Source of the DNA: an uncultured Flavobacteriaceae bacterium
Lineage (GTDB): Bacteria > Bacteroidota > Bacteroidia > Flavobacteriales > Flavobacteriaceae
DNA length: 64,000 nt
Direction of reading: 5' to 3'
Assembly (NCBI GenBank): GCA_947502495.1
Contig: CANNAC010000002.1
Span: 372,001 to 436,000 of the forward strand
Shown: in pieces, positions 36,101 through 45,291 of the stretch
How the letters are laid out: each line of letters starts with the position of its first letter
Position numbering within the stretch: position 1 is the stretch's first letter
The notes under the pieces: model-generated
Told to the model about the DNA's origin: nothing
The model's input: only the letters and a program-made list of their open reading frames with translations
Database searches by the model: none
Program-made: the position numbers and the translations under genes

Positions 36101-36580
36101 GGTTTCCATATATTTAGGTTCATAGGTAATATATGGATCATCCATATTTACCCAATATCCCATTTTATTGGTAAGGTCATGCCAAATATCGGTATAACGC
36201 ATTACTGCTTTACGGCATGCTGCGTTGTAATCTTCTACAGAAATAGTTTTACCAATATCTTCTTTAGTAATACCTAATTCTTTTTCTACGCCAAGTTCTA
36301 TTGGTAAACCATGCGTATCCCAACCAGCTTTACGCTTTACCTGGAACCCTTTCATGGTTTTGTAACGCGGAAAAATATCTTTAATAGAACGAGCTAATAC
36401 GTGGTGTACACCAGGTAATCCGTTTGCGGAAGGAGGTCCTTCAAAAAACACATAAGGTTCTGCACCTTCTCTAGTAGTTACACTTTTTTCGAAGATGTTA
36501 TTTTCTTGCCAATAGCTTAAGATTTCGTCTGCAACTTTTGGTAAGTTAAGTCCTTTATATTCAGGAAATGTCGTGCTCAT
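33173..36580 (-). CDS. ileS: Isoleucine-tRNA ligase
   Basis: This 1135-residue class I synthetase charges tRNA-Ile. The first signature reads [14 protein letters not shown] (HIGH replaced by VHHV at about 58-61), and the second is the intact KMSKR in [14 protein letters not shown]. The editing domain carries [16 protein letters not shown]. The length and this HIGH variant fit the eukaryotic-like IleRS group, which in other bacteria is linked to natural mupirocin tolerance. Its C-terminal tail ([28 protein letters not shown]) is of the same type. It is co-transcribed with the DksA-like gene. Confidence 0.97.
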   Translation of the reverse strand: [1135 protein letters not shown]

Positions 36581-36647
36581 TATATCGTTTACTTTTAAGA
36601 GTTGCGAAATTAATGAATTTCGGTGAAATGGTTGTTTTTTAAAACAA

Positions 36648-36680
36648 AAAAAGCCAAAACATACGTTTTGACTTTTTTTA
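36648..36680 (-). terminator. Terminator of the T9SS cargo gene
   Basis: On the minus strand, AGTCAAAAC and GTTTTGGCT form a nine-pair stem with one G-U wobble, followed by a T run. It lies 20 bp past the stop at 36700. Confidence 0.75.
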
Positions 36681-36699
36681 GTTACAGATTAATAGCCAA

Positions 36700-39600
36700 C
36701 TACTCAATAACTATCTTTTTATCTAGGGTTTGATTTCCTTGTGTCTGGATGCTTACAATATAAATTCCGGTTGCTAGTTTGTTTATTGCTATTCCGTTTT
36801 CTAAAGTATTGTTAGACATATTTATTTTTGTATACACCGTTTGTCCTAACATATTAGTTAAAGCGATTTTACTTGCATCACTGTTTAATCCTTTTACATA
36901 TAACAAGTCACTATTATTGTTATAATAAATTACAGTACTATTATTCGCTGTAATTTCTTCGGTACTTAACCTTGCTCCTTCAAAAACGATTTCAAATCTT
37001 TCATTAAATTCTCCTGCTTCCGATGTAAATGTATGCGCTATATCTTGACGTAAATCGAAATACCCACCAGTAAGATTATCTTTTAAATAAATCTCTTGGT
37101 CTTCCGCTATATTATCTGTTTCGGTTAACTTAATACTGTAGCTATTGTTTCCTGAAGTTTTTAAAGCTAACGGCACTACTTTATCATTTGTGATTGCTGC
37201 ATAAGATTGAATAGTCATTTTTTCTCCGTCTAACAACAGGCTTAAATCATCATGATTATCGTCTGTGTTTTTTGCTTCGTAACCATAATCATATGCATCT
37301 GTTGTTAGATCACTAAAACCTAATAACAATTCTCTTCGTGTTGCTTGTCCGTCTATAGCTTGAAACTCAATTCGCATTTTTTGTAGTACATCTTCTTCTC
37401 TTTGAGAATCTTCTGAATTATTAGAAGCTGCTTCTCTAAAAAACACAGAACCCATATCATCATCTCCATTCGCATCTGCTTCTTTAATAAAAACACGTTG
37501 ACTATTCTTAAATACTACAGAACCAGTACTTGCTATTTCCGCAATAAAACTTTGTCCTACTGGTAAATATTTTGTCGGTTTCATGGTACCATCTTGCGAA
37601 CCATTATTAGCTCCAAGCGCTCCTACAAACTGATACGCCATAACACTTCCTGTTTTGTTTATATGCGCATATCCTCCTTCGTACTCTGTTGTTGTGTGTG
37701 ATGCACCAGCCCATTGTTGCCAAAGTTGAATACTTCCACCTCCACCTAAAACAGATTGGTTATCATCTATAAATTTATGTACATCTATTGCCGATGCATA
37801 CGGGTTACCTAATAAATACTCTGTTTTAGATACTCCCGAAACCGATCCTGCACCTCCAGCGTCTGTTACACTAATTTTTATAGTTCCATTGTTTGGTTTT
37901 CCTTCAAATAAATATTGTTGTTCTGTACCAACACCCATTCCTTTATGAATATAACCAACTCCTGGATTAATCGTAGTTGTTGGTGTTACCGTTCCCCAAT
38001 CGTAATAAGTCACGCCATTTTCATAGGTATACATCCATCTTGTACTTAACTTGTCACTTTGATTATAAGCACTTGTAAATTGAATTGCACTACCATCACC
38101 TTTTTTAAGCATGTCTAGGCTAAATGCTGTATTATTTAAATTATTAGAAGCACTATTGTTGTCAGATAAAGCAGTAGCGTCCGGCGTTCCTACTGGAGAG
38201 CTCCAGTAATTATACCAATAGTAACTAGATGCACCTTCTTGGCGTCTTAATATTTTCCCTGTTGCAGAGGTTACTAAATCACTATGAATACCTTGTATTA
38301 ATTGTGAATCATTTTCTAAATCTATTGTTCCGTTTAGTTCTAAATACCAAGAATTTTTTACTTGATTACTCCCTTTTGTAGCCAAGGTTTTACTTGCATC
38401 TACAAATAAACCTAAATTCTTTACGGGATGATTTGCATCCACATTATCCTCTATTTTCACGATACTCCAATCTTTATTCGTTGCAGTATCTGTAATATCC
38501 CAAACATCACCATGTAACCATGTGTTTTCTGTTGTCCAATTTCCATTAGATTTAGAAACATAAGGCATAGGTGCCGTTTGCTCAACAATAGTTTTTATAT
38601 TATGAAGTTTTAAATCATTATTATTTGAAGAATAATCAGACGTTGTACTATTAACGATATTAGACATTGGGTAATATCCTTTTAAATTACCCCAAGACAC
38701 TTTTGCTGAAGTACCTAAATCCTGAATATCTTTAGGTATGATCGTACCTCTTAAAACTCCTGAATTATTTTCAATTTCTTGGTAGACCATTTGTTGTACT
38801 TGCTCATCCGTTAAAGCAGCATCAAAAACTCTTACTTCATCTATATCTCCTTTAAAATGTCCAAAACCAGCAGCGCTTGTATTTGTTGGATATCTTCCTA
38901 CTGTAAATTCTCTTTGTGAATAAATATGCGGAGTTCCATTAAAGTTTTTAGTTAATAATTCGGAATTTAATCTAGAATCTGTTGTAGTTCCAACTAATTC
39001 CCCATTAAGATACAACTTAACCGTTTGATCTGCAGAATTAAATACACCAGCGATGTGGTACCATAAATCATTTTTAAGTTTCACATTAAACGAAGGATCT
39101 GGTTGTACAGAAATACTATTTGAAGGGTAATTACTAGAAGCCGTTACCTGGTCTTGTGTAATCACATAAAATGCAGGTGTTCTTCCATTAGTTATATACA
39201 ACCTCATGTTTTCTTGACCAGCTATACTATATAAGTTTGGTAGGTTTCCATCTGAAGTGTGCTCAATTTTAGCCCAACTCATGATAGTACCATTTGTCCA
39301 GTTTGTAATATAAGGGTCTGTATCTAAATAATCATCTTCACCATCAAAATCTAAAGTTGCAGATTCGATAAAAATATCGATATCATCTCTATAATCTAAA
39401 TCTCCTCCAGCGAATAAATCCCCATCTGTATCTGGTAAAATAGAAAGGTTAGTAGGATCGTTTATTTCATCATTTACATCGTAATAATCATTTACTGAAC
39501 CACCTTCAAAAATATTATCTAAACCATCTTTATCCGTATCCGTATTAGAAATAGCATTTGCCATCCCGTTCTCTTGAATATCTGGAATACCATCATTGTC

Positions 39601-40716
39601 TGAATCTAAATCTAAATAATCTGGTAAGTCCGTTCCATCTGTATTTACCGGCGTAATTCCTGTTCCGTAATTATCCCATAAACCAGCATAAGGACCAGTA
39701 GTATTAACGGTACCGCTTGGCGCAATATAACCTACTGTAGGTTGCGCTTCAATATTATCTGGAATACCATCATTATCATCATCCAAATCTATTTGACTAG
39801 CACATAAAAAGCTATATGCAAGAGTATCTAATCCATGAGGGTCATGCGTTCCGGAAGCTAGACCACCTGAAATAACAATATGTTTTACAGAAACTTTACT
39901 GATCATGTTTTCGGTAGCAAAACCAATCGTGTTTTCTATATTTTGACCAGCAGTTAAATTAGCTTTCAAAATACCATCTGCATCATATAAATTAATAGTT
40001 CCTGTTGCATCATTTCCAAAATAGGAATCACTGAAATAGGCAATCAAAACATCATCTGCATAAATCTCATAGTTAACCACAGCAGTATCTGTATTGGTAT
40101 CATATATATCTACCAGATCAAAACTAAAAGAAGCAACTGGTTCTGTAAAATTAATATTAACGGTATAATAATCTCCTGTTTGATTTCCAACTTCTGGGTA
40201 TACATAGATCCCAGTACCCACATTAGCAGAAACAAATCCACCAGAAGCGGTTGCTCTAAACTCATCGATTTCATAAGATCTATATACATAGTTATCTTCA
40301 AAATCTAAAGTCCCATTTGCAAAAGTACCGATACTTTCTGATCCAGACCCATTTACCTGAGAACTAGCTGGAAACAAATAATCATTGGCACCATTTAAAA
40401 CAGTTAACACTTGTCCTTTATTATAAACTTCTTCTTGAAAACCGGACTCTTGATACCCTAATCCGTTGGTATTATTACCAATAACAAAAACATCGTATTC
40501 GTTTTTAGACCAACTTACAGCATCCGATTTTGGAGAAGCTGCGCCAGAAATTGCTGGACATTCTATAGTGTCTAAAACACCATCATTGTCATCGTCAACA
40601 TCTACACTATTTAAGACACCATCATTGTCAATATCTTTTAGATTTTGAGAATAGGTAACTAAACTGCAAGTGAATAAGCTTAAAAAAAGCGCAAAGAATC
40701 GTAGTTGATTTTTCAT
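36700..40716 (-). CDS. Large type IX secreted surface protein with TSP3 repeats and LamG domain
   Basis: The 1338-residue protein starts with a signal peptide ([20 protein letters not shown]) and a thrombospondin type 3-like calcium repeat ([19 protein letters not shown]). Further Asp-rich repeats occur around residues 310-440 ([30 protein letters not shown]). A LamG/concanavalin-like domain spans about 455-650 ([14 protein letters not shown] to [12 protein letters not shown]). A large uncharacterised region follows, then a C-terminal sorting domain: [36 protein letters not shown]. The last marks export by the type IX system and attachment to the cell surface. Ligand unknown; adhesion or polysaccharide binding is likely. 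Confidence 0.92.
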   Translation of the reverse strand: MKNQLRFFALFLSLFTCSLVTYSQNLKDIDNDGVLNSVDVDDDNDGVLDTIECPAISGAASPKSDAVSWSKNEYDVFVIGNNTNGLGYQESGFQEEVYNKGQVLTVLNGANDYLFPASSQVNGSGSESIGTFANGTLDFEDNYVYRSYEIDEFRATASGGFVSANVGTGIYVYPEVGNQTGDYYTVNINFTEPVASFSFDLVDIYDTNTDTAVVNYEIYADDVLIAYFSDSYFGNDATGTINLYDADGILKANLTAGQNIENTIGFATENMISKVSVKHIVISGGLASGTHDPHGLDTLAYSFLCASQIDLDDDNDGIPDNIEAQPTVGYIAPSGTVNTTGPYAGLWDNYGTGITPVNTDGTDLPDYLDLDSDNDGIPDIQENGMANAISNTDTDKDGLDNIFEGGSVNDYYDVNDEINDPTNLSILPDTDGDLFAGGDLDYRDDIDIFIESATLDFDGEDDYLDTDPYITNWTNGTIMSWAKIEHTSDGNLPNLYSIAGQENMRLYITNGRTPAFYVITQDQVTASSNYPSNSISVQPDPSFNVKLKNDLWYHIAGVFNSADQTVKLYLNGELVGTTTDSRLNSELLTKNFNGTPHIYSQREFTVGRYPTNTSAAGFGHFKGDIDEVRVFDAALTDEQVQQMVYQEIENNSGVLRGTIIPKDIQDLGTSAKVSWGNLKGYYPMSNIVNSTTSDYSSNNNDLKLHNIKTIVEQTAPMPYVSKSNGNWTTENTWLHGDVWDITDTATNKDWSIVKIEDNVDANHPVKNLGLFVDASKTLATKGSNQVKNSWYLELNGTIDLENDSQLIQGIHSDLVTSATGKILRRQEGASSYYWYNYWSSPVGTPDATALSDNNSASNNLNNTAFSLDMLKKGDGSAIQFTSAYNQSDKLSTRWMYTYENGVTYYDWGTVTPTTTINPGVGYIHKGMGVGTEQQYLFEGKPNNGTIKISVTDAGGAGSVSGVSKTEYLLGNPYASAIDVHKFIDDNQSVLGGGGSIQLWQQWAGASHTTTEYEGGYAHINKTGSVMAYQFVGALGANNGSQDGTMKPTKYLPVGQSFIAEIASTGSVVFKNSQRVFIKEADANGDDDMGSVFFREAASNNSEDSQREEDVLQKMRIEFQAIDGQATRRELLLGFSDLTTDAYDYGYEAKNTDDNHDDLSLLLDGEKMTIQSYAAITNDKVVPLALKTSGNNSYSIKLTETDNIAEDQEIYLKDNLTGGYFDLRQDIAHTFTSEAGEFNERFEIVFEGARLSTEEITANNSTVIYYNNNSDLLYVKGLNSDASKIALTNMLGQTVYTKINMSNNTLENGIAINKLATGIYIVSIQTQGNQTLDKKIVIE

Positions 40717-40877
40717 AAGTAGGTAATCATTTTAAATATACTAGCATAAAATCCATATCAATGCCAGATATTTAGGTTTGGGTTTAAGTTTTAATAGTTT
40801 GGGACTATTTAATCTAAATCTTAAAATCTTGAGGGAAGACTTCTAAAAAATAAAACGAAACAATTTTTAACTGTTAA

Positions 40878-40885
40878 CAAATTTA
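40878..40885 (-). promoter_or_regulatory. Putative -7 box for the T9SS cargo gene
   Basis: CAAATTTA reads TAAATTTG on the minus strand, an exact TAnnTTTG match that would give a leader of about 155 nt. GTTAAC at 40873-40878 overlaps its downstream end. The rest of the 286-bp region from 40717 to 41002 shows nothing else I can name. Confidence 0.3.
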
Positions 40886-41002
40886 TCCTTTAGAGGCACA
40901 AACATCTTACTTTACTTTTGACTAAATAAATAAACTCGATTATCGGTAAGAAAAATTCTTTAAAGTGCGTTTTTTAGACATAAAAAACTAATTATTAGGC
41001 TT

Positions 41003-42364
41003 TTAAAAAGATATTAAAGCTACTAAATCTTCGATTTTGGAGACTAATTGAATCTTGATTCCTTTTGGTTTGATCGCTATTTTATTATATTTTGATACAA
41101 AAATAGTTGAAAAACCGAGTTTCTCAGCTTCTAAAATACGCTGTTCCACACGTTGCACTGGGCGAATTTCACCAGACAAACCAACTTCTGCCGCAAAACA
41201 ATAATCTTTTGGTAGCGCCTCATCTTCATTAGAAGATAAAATAGCTGCTACAACCGCTAAATCTATAGCTGGATCATCTACAGATATTCCGCCAGTAATA
41301 TTTAAAAAAACATCTTTTGCGCCTAAACGGAAACCTGCTCGTTTCTCTAAAACGGCTAAAAGCATGTTTAATCTTTTTGCATTAAACCCAGTCGCACTGC
41401 GCTGTGGTGTACCATAAACCGCTGTACTTACCAATGCCTGCACTTCAATCATAAGTGGCCTTAAGCCTTCAATTGTAGAAGCAACGGCGTTACCAGATAA
41501 TTCTTCGTCTTTTTTGGAGATTAATATCTCACTAGGGTTAGAGACTTCTTTTAAACCAGAGCCCTGCATTTCATAAATACCAATTTCATTAGTAGATCCG
41601 AAACGGTTTTTATTAGCACGTAGAATTCTAAATATATGATTTCTATCGCCTTCAAATTGCAAAACAGTATCTACCATATGTTCTAATATTTTTGGCCCTG
41701 CAATGTTTCCATCTTTAGTTATATGACCAATTAAAATAACAGGTGTTGCCGTTTCTTTAGCAAATTTTATAAGTTCTGTAGTACATTCTTTTATTTGCGA
41801 AATACTACCAGAAGACGATTCTATATAGTCGCTATGAAGGGTTTGTATCGAATCTATAACCACAATATCTGGTTCTAGTGCTTCAATTTGTTTAAATATA
41901 TTTTGGGTTTTGGTTTCTGTAAGAATAAAGCAGGTATCATTATTTGCATGAATACGTTCTGCTCGCATTTTTATTTGTTTCTGACTCTCTTCTCCAGAAA
42001 CATATAAGGTTCTATATGGAAGTTTTAATGCTATTTGAAGGAGTAATGTACTTTTACCAATTCCTGGTTCTCCGCCTAAAAGGATTAAAGATCCTGGTAC
42101 AATACCACCACCAAGCACTCTATTAAACTCTTCATCTTGGGTGTTTAACCTTGCATCTTCAGAGCCATCTATCGCATTAATGGTTAACGGTTTTGAAACG
42201 CGTTTACTTGCAGATGTTGGTGTTTTCCAATCGCTTTTTTCTGGTTTTTGAATCACCTCTTCTACTATAGTATTCCACTCTTTACAAGAAGTACATTGCC
42301 CTTGCCATTTGGCATATTGGGATCCACAGTTTTGACAAAAAAAAGTCGTTTTTACTTTAGCCAT
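41003..42364 (-). CDS. radA: DNA repair ATPase RadA (Sms)
   Basis: RadA promotes branch migration during recombination. The 453-residue protein has an N-terminal zinc finger (Cys10, Cys13, Cys24, Cys27), the RecA-like core with Walker A GGEPGIGKST at about 96-105, the RadA signature KNRFG within ANKNRFGSTNEIGIYEM, and a C-terminal Lon-protease-like domain (LDLAVVAAILSS, FAAEVGLSGEIRPV). It is complete and of normal length. An 18-bp perfect hairpin lies 6 bp upstream of its ATG, and the same 18 bases occur upstream of the umuD-like gene. Confidence 0.97.
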   Translation of the reverse strand: MAKVKTTFFCQNCGSQYAKWQGQCTSCKEWNTIVEEVIQKPEKSDWKTPTSASKRVSKPLTINAIDGSEDARLNTQDEEFNRVLGGGIVPGSLILLGGEPGIGKSTLLLQIALKLPYRTLYVSGEESQKQIKMRAERIHANNDTCFILTETKTQNIFKQIEALEPDIVVIDSIQTLHSDYIESSSGSISQIKECTTELIKFAKETATPVILIGHITKDGNIAGPKILEHMVDTVLQFEGDRNHIFRILRANKNRFGSTNEIGIYEMQGSGLKEVSNPSEILISKKDEELSGNAVASTIEGLRPLMIEVQALVSTAVYGTPQRSATGFNAKRLNMLLAVLEKRAGFRLGAKDVFLNITGGISVDDPAIDLAVVAAILSSNEDEALPKDYCFAAEVGLSGEIRPVQRVEQRILEAEKLGFSTIFVSKYNKIAIKPKGIKIQLVSKIEDLVALISF

Positions 42365-42370
42365 GTTTAC

Positions 42371-42388
42371 TTTCCGTGAAAACGGAAA
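42371..42388. repeat. 18-bp hairpin upstream of radA (copy 1 of 2)
   Basis: TTTCCGTGAAAACGGAAA is a perfect 7-bp stem closed by a GAAA tetraloop. An identical 18-mer is at 56680-56697, before the umuD-like gene. A second small palindrome, CCGAAATCGG, lies nearby at 42429-42438. It has no T-run, so it is not a simple terminator. Confidence 0.75.
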
Positions 42389-42448
42389 CTTTTTAATTAC
42401 TGATACAATTATTCTAGTATAAAACCTTCCGAAATCGGGAACACCTAT

Positions 42449-43597
42449 TTAATATCCGAAATCGGCTTTAATCTCGTCCGATTTTTCAAGCATTAAATCC
42501 TTAGTCAACCCTGCTATTTCTTCTAACATAAATGCGGTTTGATATGTTTTCATTGCTTTTTTAGGTTCATTAGTTTCTTCGTAAAAACGCGCTAAATAAT
42601 AATTTCCTAGCATGGTTTCTGGATATTGCTTACGTGCTAACTTTCCTAATTCTTCGTAATAATTGAATTGTTCGGTTTTATTTATTGCTGCAGATATCGC
42701 TTTAAAATCGTTCACTAATATTTGTTTTTTTATTCCGAATAAATCCTCAATAGTTTGGTATTTATCTAACAAATAAGTTACTGGTGAACCTTCTAATTTA
42801 AGAATCGTCTCTCTGTATTCCTTTTTACTAATTGGTTGAAAAACCAAGAAAATACTTTCTAATGCTTTTGGAATAGCGTGTGCTGGTAAGGCATAATGTG
42901 AAGGACCTTCAAAAGCATTAAAGTTATATAATACATTTTTATTATCTACCGTTGCTATACTTGTATTTAGTGTTTCAGTTTTTTCTTTTATAGATTTCAC
43001 ATCATTTGTAGATGTTGCTAAATAATAAAAGAGTTTCGTCTCAAAACTTTTTAACCTTTCCGCAATATAGGTAGACATCGCTGGCGCTAGATCTGGACTA
43101 ATACTAATATACGCTTGAAATAATGGCAAGGGTTTTAGCATATAATAGTTAATAAAATTCGCGGTATCTCCATGACCAACTGCGACTTTAAAGTTTTCTG
43201 TTCTGTATTTTTTTTCTAAATGCGGAACAAGCTCCATACCAACAAACTCAAAAAATGCGGCTCCAGAATCTATAGGTAAAGAGCTTGACTCAGAATAGTT
43301 AGTATCATCTCTACGTTTTTCTATTTGATTAATACCAACGACAATTGCTTCTGGCATGTCTTCCCAATAGGAATAATAATCTACGTTTCCTGCAACGATT
43401 TCAAACATATAATCCCCATCAAAAACCACAATTAACGGATAGCTTTTACTGGTGTTTTCATCATAACCTCTTGGCAATTGCACTTTTATTTCTCGAGTAT
43501 CATTTAATTTTTGCGAATCAAAAGTCTCGTATTGTACTTGAGCGTAAGAAAATTGGAATGTAAAAAGTAAAACTATCGCGTAGATTAATGCTTTCAT
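42449..43597 (-). CDS. Esterase-like alpha/beta hydrolase fold protein lacking the nucleophile Ser
   Basis: The 382-residue protein has a signal peptide and the D-type esterase (Fes/IroE-like) fold: VQLPRGYDENTSKSYPLIVVFDGDYMFE, then AIVVGINQIEKRRDDTNY. The nucleophile elbow, normally GHSxGG, reads VGHGDTANF, with Gly143 (codon at 43169-43171) in place of Ser, so classical esterase activity is not expected. The acid and His positions are not obvious either, although SHYALPAHAIPKAL could carry the His. The C-terminal 90 residues are helical and TPR-like. A binding or regulatory role is possible. The gene stands alone between panD and radA. Confidence 0.82.
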   Translation of the reverse strand: MKALIYAIVLLFTFQFSYAQVQYETFDSQKLNDTREIKVQLPRGYDENTSKSYPLIVVFDGDYMFEIVAGNVDYYSYWEDMPEAIVVGINQIEKRRDDTNYSESSSLPIDSGAAFFEFVGMELVPHLEKKYRTENFKVAVGHGDTANFINYYMLKPLPLFQAYISISPDLAPAMSTYIAERLKSFETKLFYYLATSTNDVKSIKEKTETLNTSIATVDNKNVLYNFNAFEGPSHYALPAHAIPKALESIFLVFQPISKKEYRETILKLEGSPVTYLLDKYQTIEDLFGIKKQILVNDFKAISAAINKTEQFNYYEELGKLARKQYPETMLGNYYLARFYEETNEPKKAMKTYQTAFMLEEIAGLTKDLMLEKSDEIKADFGY

Positions 43598-43672
43598 TTT
43601 TTAAGTATTTGAGAATTGAAAATGCAAGTTACAAATTATTTTCTTCTATTTTCCAATAGAAAAAACAATAAA

Positions 43673-43698
43673 AAAACCCCCAATAAATTGAGAGTTTC
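43673..43698 (-). terminator. Terminator after panD
   Basis: On the minus strand, AAACTCTCAAT and ATTGGGGGTTT pair over 11 positions using G-U wobbles, followed by a T run. It lies just past the panD stop at 43725. Confidence 0.65.
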
Positions 43699-43724
43699 TA
43701 GATACTAATATCGTTTTATTCGCC

Positions 43725-44075
43725 TTATTTTAAAAGGTTAGTTGCTTCATCTGGAAAAACTAACGAAGGTTTAAATGTTTTCGCTTTTTTAAGTTTCATA
43801 AAAGCATACGTAATTAAGATAAGCACATCTCCTGGAGATACTAACCTAGCGGCAGCACCATTTAATGTGATTTCACCAGAATTTCGTGGACCTGGAATGG
43901 CATATGTTTCTAAACGAGCTCCATTGTTATTATTTACAATTTGCACTTTTTCACCTTGAATAATATTTGCAGCATCCATTAAATCTTCATCAATAGTGAT
44001 ACTACCAATATAATTTAGGTCTGCTCCTGTTACTTTTACTCTGTGAATTTTAGATTTTACTACTTGTATTTGCAT
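43725..44075 (-). CDS. panD: Aspartate 1-decarboxylase
   Basis: PanD makes beta-alanine for pantothenate. The 116-residue proenzyme self-cleaves between Gly24 and Ser25 in YIGSITID, giving the pyruvoyl cofactor. The rest is typical: [32 protein letters not shown] and [19 protein letters not shown]. It lies 174 bp from panC, which uses its product. A -7 box match (TATCTTTG on the minus strand, 44087 to 44080) ends only 4 bp before the ATG, so the mRNA may be leaderless; another match at 44128-44135 could give a normal leader. Confidence 0.96.
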   Translation of the reverse strand: MQIQVVKSKIHRVKVTGADLNYIGSITIDEDLMDAANIIQGEKVQIVNNNNGARLETYAIPGPRNSGEITLNGAAARLVSPGDVLILITYAFMKLKKAKTFKPSLVFPDEATNLLK

Positions 44076-44079
44076 GTGG

Positions 44080-44087
44080 CAAAGATA
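44080..44087 (-). promoter_or_regulatory. Putative -7 box next to the panD start (leaderless candidate)
   Basis: CAAAGATA reads TATCTTTG on the minus strand, followed by CCAC and then the ATG. Transcription would start at or within a base or two of the start codon. Confidence 0.35.
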
Positions 44088-44249
44088 ATTAATTAAGTGA
44101 AGTGATTTAAACTTTTTCTTTTTGCTGCAAATTTATCTTATTTTAATTGGACTTTGACTTTTTTTCAACCTTAACTAGTGCTATGCTCAAAAAAAGGCTT
44201 CATCGAATTAAAAAATTTATGATTTTCGATACAAAACAAAAAACCCAAA

Positions 44250-45098
44250 TTACTTCAGTGCGATATTGTCTATTAATCTAATGTCATCTGCATAGACAGC
44301 AATAAACGCTCTATAGTTTTTTTTATTTGATTTTCTTTTTACTGTTTTCAAGGTTTCTATATCGGCTATAATGAAGTATTCTAATTCTAATAAATCATGT
44401 TTAGCAAATGTTTGATAAACCCATTCTGTAACTTTATTAGCACTTTTTGTGCCAAACTTTTCATTGGCAGTCTGTAATGTTTCATAAATAAAAGGAGCTG
44501 CATTCCTATACGCTGTCTTTAACCTTGTATTTCTAGAACTCATAGCTAAACCATTAGCTTCTCTATGTATTTTACATCCATTTATAGTAACAGGTATATG
44601 ATATTTTTCAACTAGTTTTTTAATGATTGCTAATTGCTGAAAATCTTTCTCTCCAAAATATGCGTTATCTGGAGTTACAATTTCAAACAAACGCTTTACA
44701 ATAGTACCAACGCCATCAAAATGTCCGTTTCTAAATTTACCTTCCATTTCATGCTCTAAACCATCAAAACTAAAATGTTCTGCCTCTACTTTAGTGGCAT
44801 AAATATCTGCTACAGAAGGTGCGTATATTAAAATATCCTCCGACAAGGTTTTTAATAAATCTGCATCTTTTTCTAAAGTTCTAGGGTATTTTTCTAAATC
44901 TTCGGCATTATCAAATTGCGTCGGATTCACAAAAATGCTAACCACAGCAACATCATTATTCGCTAGCGCTTCTGCAACTAAAGATAAATGTCCTTGATGC
45001 AGTGCTCCCATAGTTGGCACAAAACCAACCGTTTGATTTTCGTCCTTTAATTGGCTAATAAATTTCTGAATTTGTTTTATTTCGGAAAAAATCTTCAT
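44250..45098 (-). CDS. panC: Pantothenate synthetase
   Basis: It joins pantoate and beta-alanine using ATP. The 282-residue protein has the ATP-binding HxGH-type motif in FVPTMGALHQGHLSL (His34, His37), SIFVNPTQFDNAEDLEKYPR, and the KMSKS-like loop region MSSRNTRL. The C-terminal dimer part is complete. It is divergent from the glycogen-synthase-like gene at 45292. A TAnnTTTG match (TAAGTTTG on the minus strand, 45128 to 45121) lies 23 bp before the ATG. Confidence 0.96.
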   Translation of the reverse strand: MKIFSEIKQIQKFISQLKDENQTVGFVPTMGALHQGHLSLVAEALANNDVAVVSIFVNPTQFDNAEDLEKYPRTLEKDADLLKTLSEDILIYAPSVADIYATKVEAEHFSFDGLEHEMEGKFRNGHFDGVGTIVKRLFEIVTPDNAYFGEKDFQQLAIIKKLVEKYHIPVTINGCKIHREANGLAMSSRNTRLKTAYRNAAPFIYETLQTANEKFGTKSANKVTEWVYQTFAKHDLLELEYFIIADIETLKTVKRKSNKKNYRAFIAVYADDIRLIDNIALK

Positions 45099-45120
45099 TT
45101 TTATTAAAAATTAACGTTTG

Positions 45121-45128
45121 CAAACTTA
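45121..45128 (-). promoter_or_regulatory. Putative -7 box for panC
   Basis: CAAACTTA reads TAAGTTTG on the minus strand, an exact TAnnTTTG match 23 bp upstream of the start. It overlaps the small palindrome GTTTGCAAAC. Confidence 0.38.
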
Positions 45129-45159
45129 ATATTTTACTGGCAAACTGCATAAAATTTTG

Positions 45160-45167
45160 TACTTTTG
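45160..45167 (+). promoter_or_regulatory. Putative -7 box for the 45292 operon
   Basis: TACTTTTG matches TAnnTTTG on the plus strand, giving a leader of about 120 nt before the ATG at 45292. Confidence 0.38.
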
Positions 45168-45291
45168 CGTGTTTTTTATTTTGAATTTTCAAAAGCAACA
45201 AGTATATATAACAAGCTTATTGCCATTTATTAAAACAATAAAAGTCAACTGCGAGTAAAATATTACATTAAAAAACATTAAAAACAGCTAT

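Noticed and set aside
39350-40660. Asp-rich repeated coding segments considered as a DNA repeat or array
   Set aside because: They are protein-level TSP3 calcium repeats inside the T9SS cargo, with divergent DNA sequence.
40717-41002. 286-bp intergenic region searched for an RNA gene
   Set aside because: Apart from one -7 box match, I found no cloverleaf, stable hairpin or conserved-looking element.
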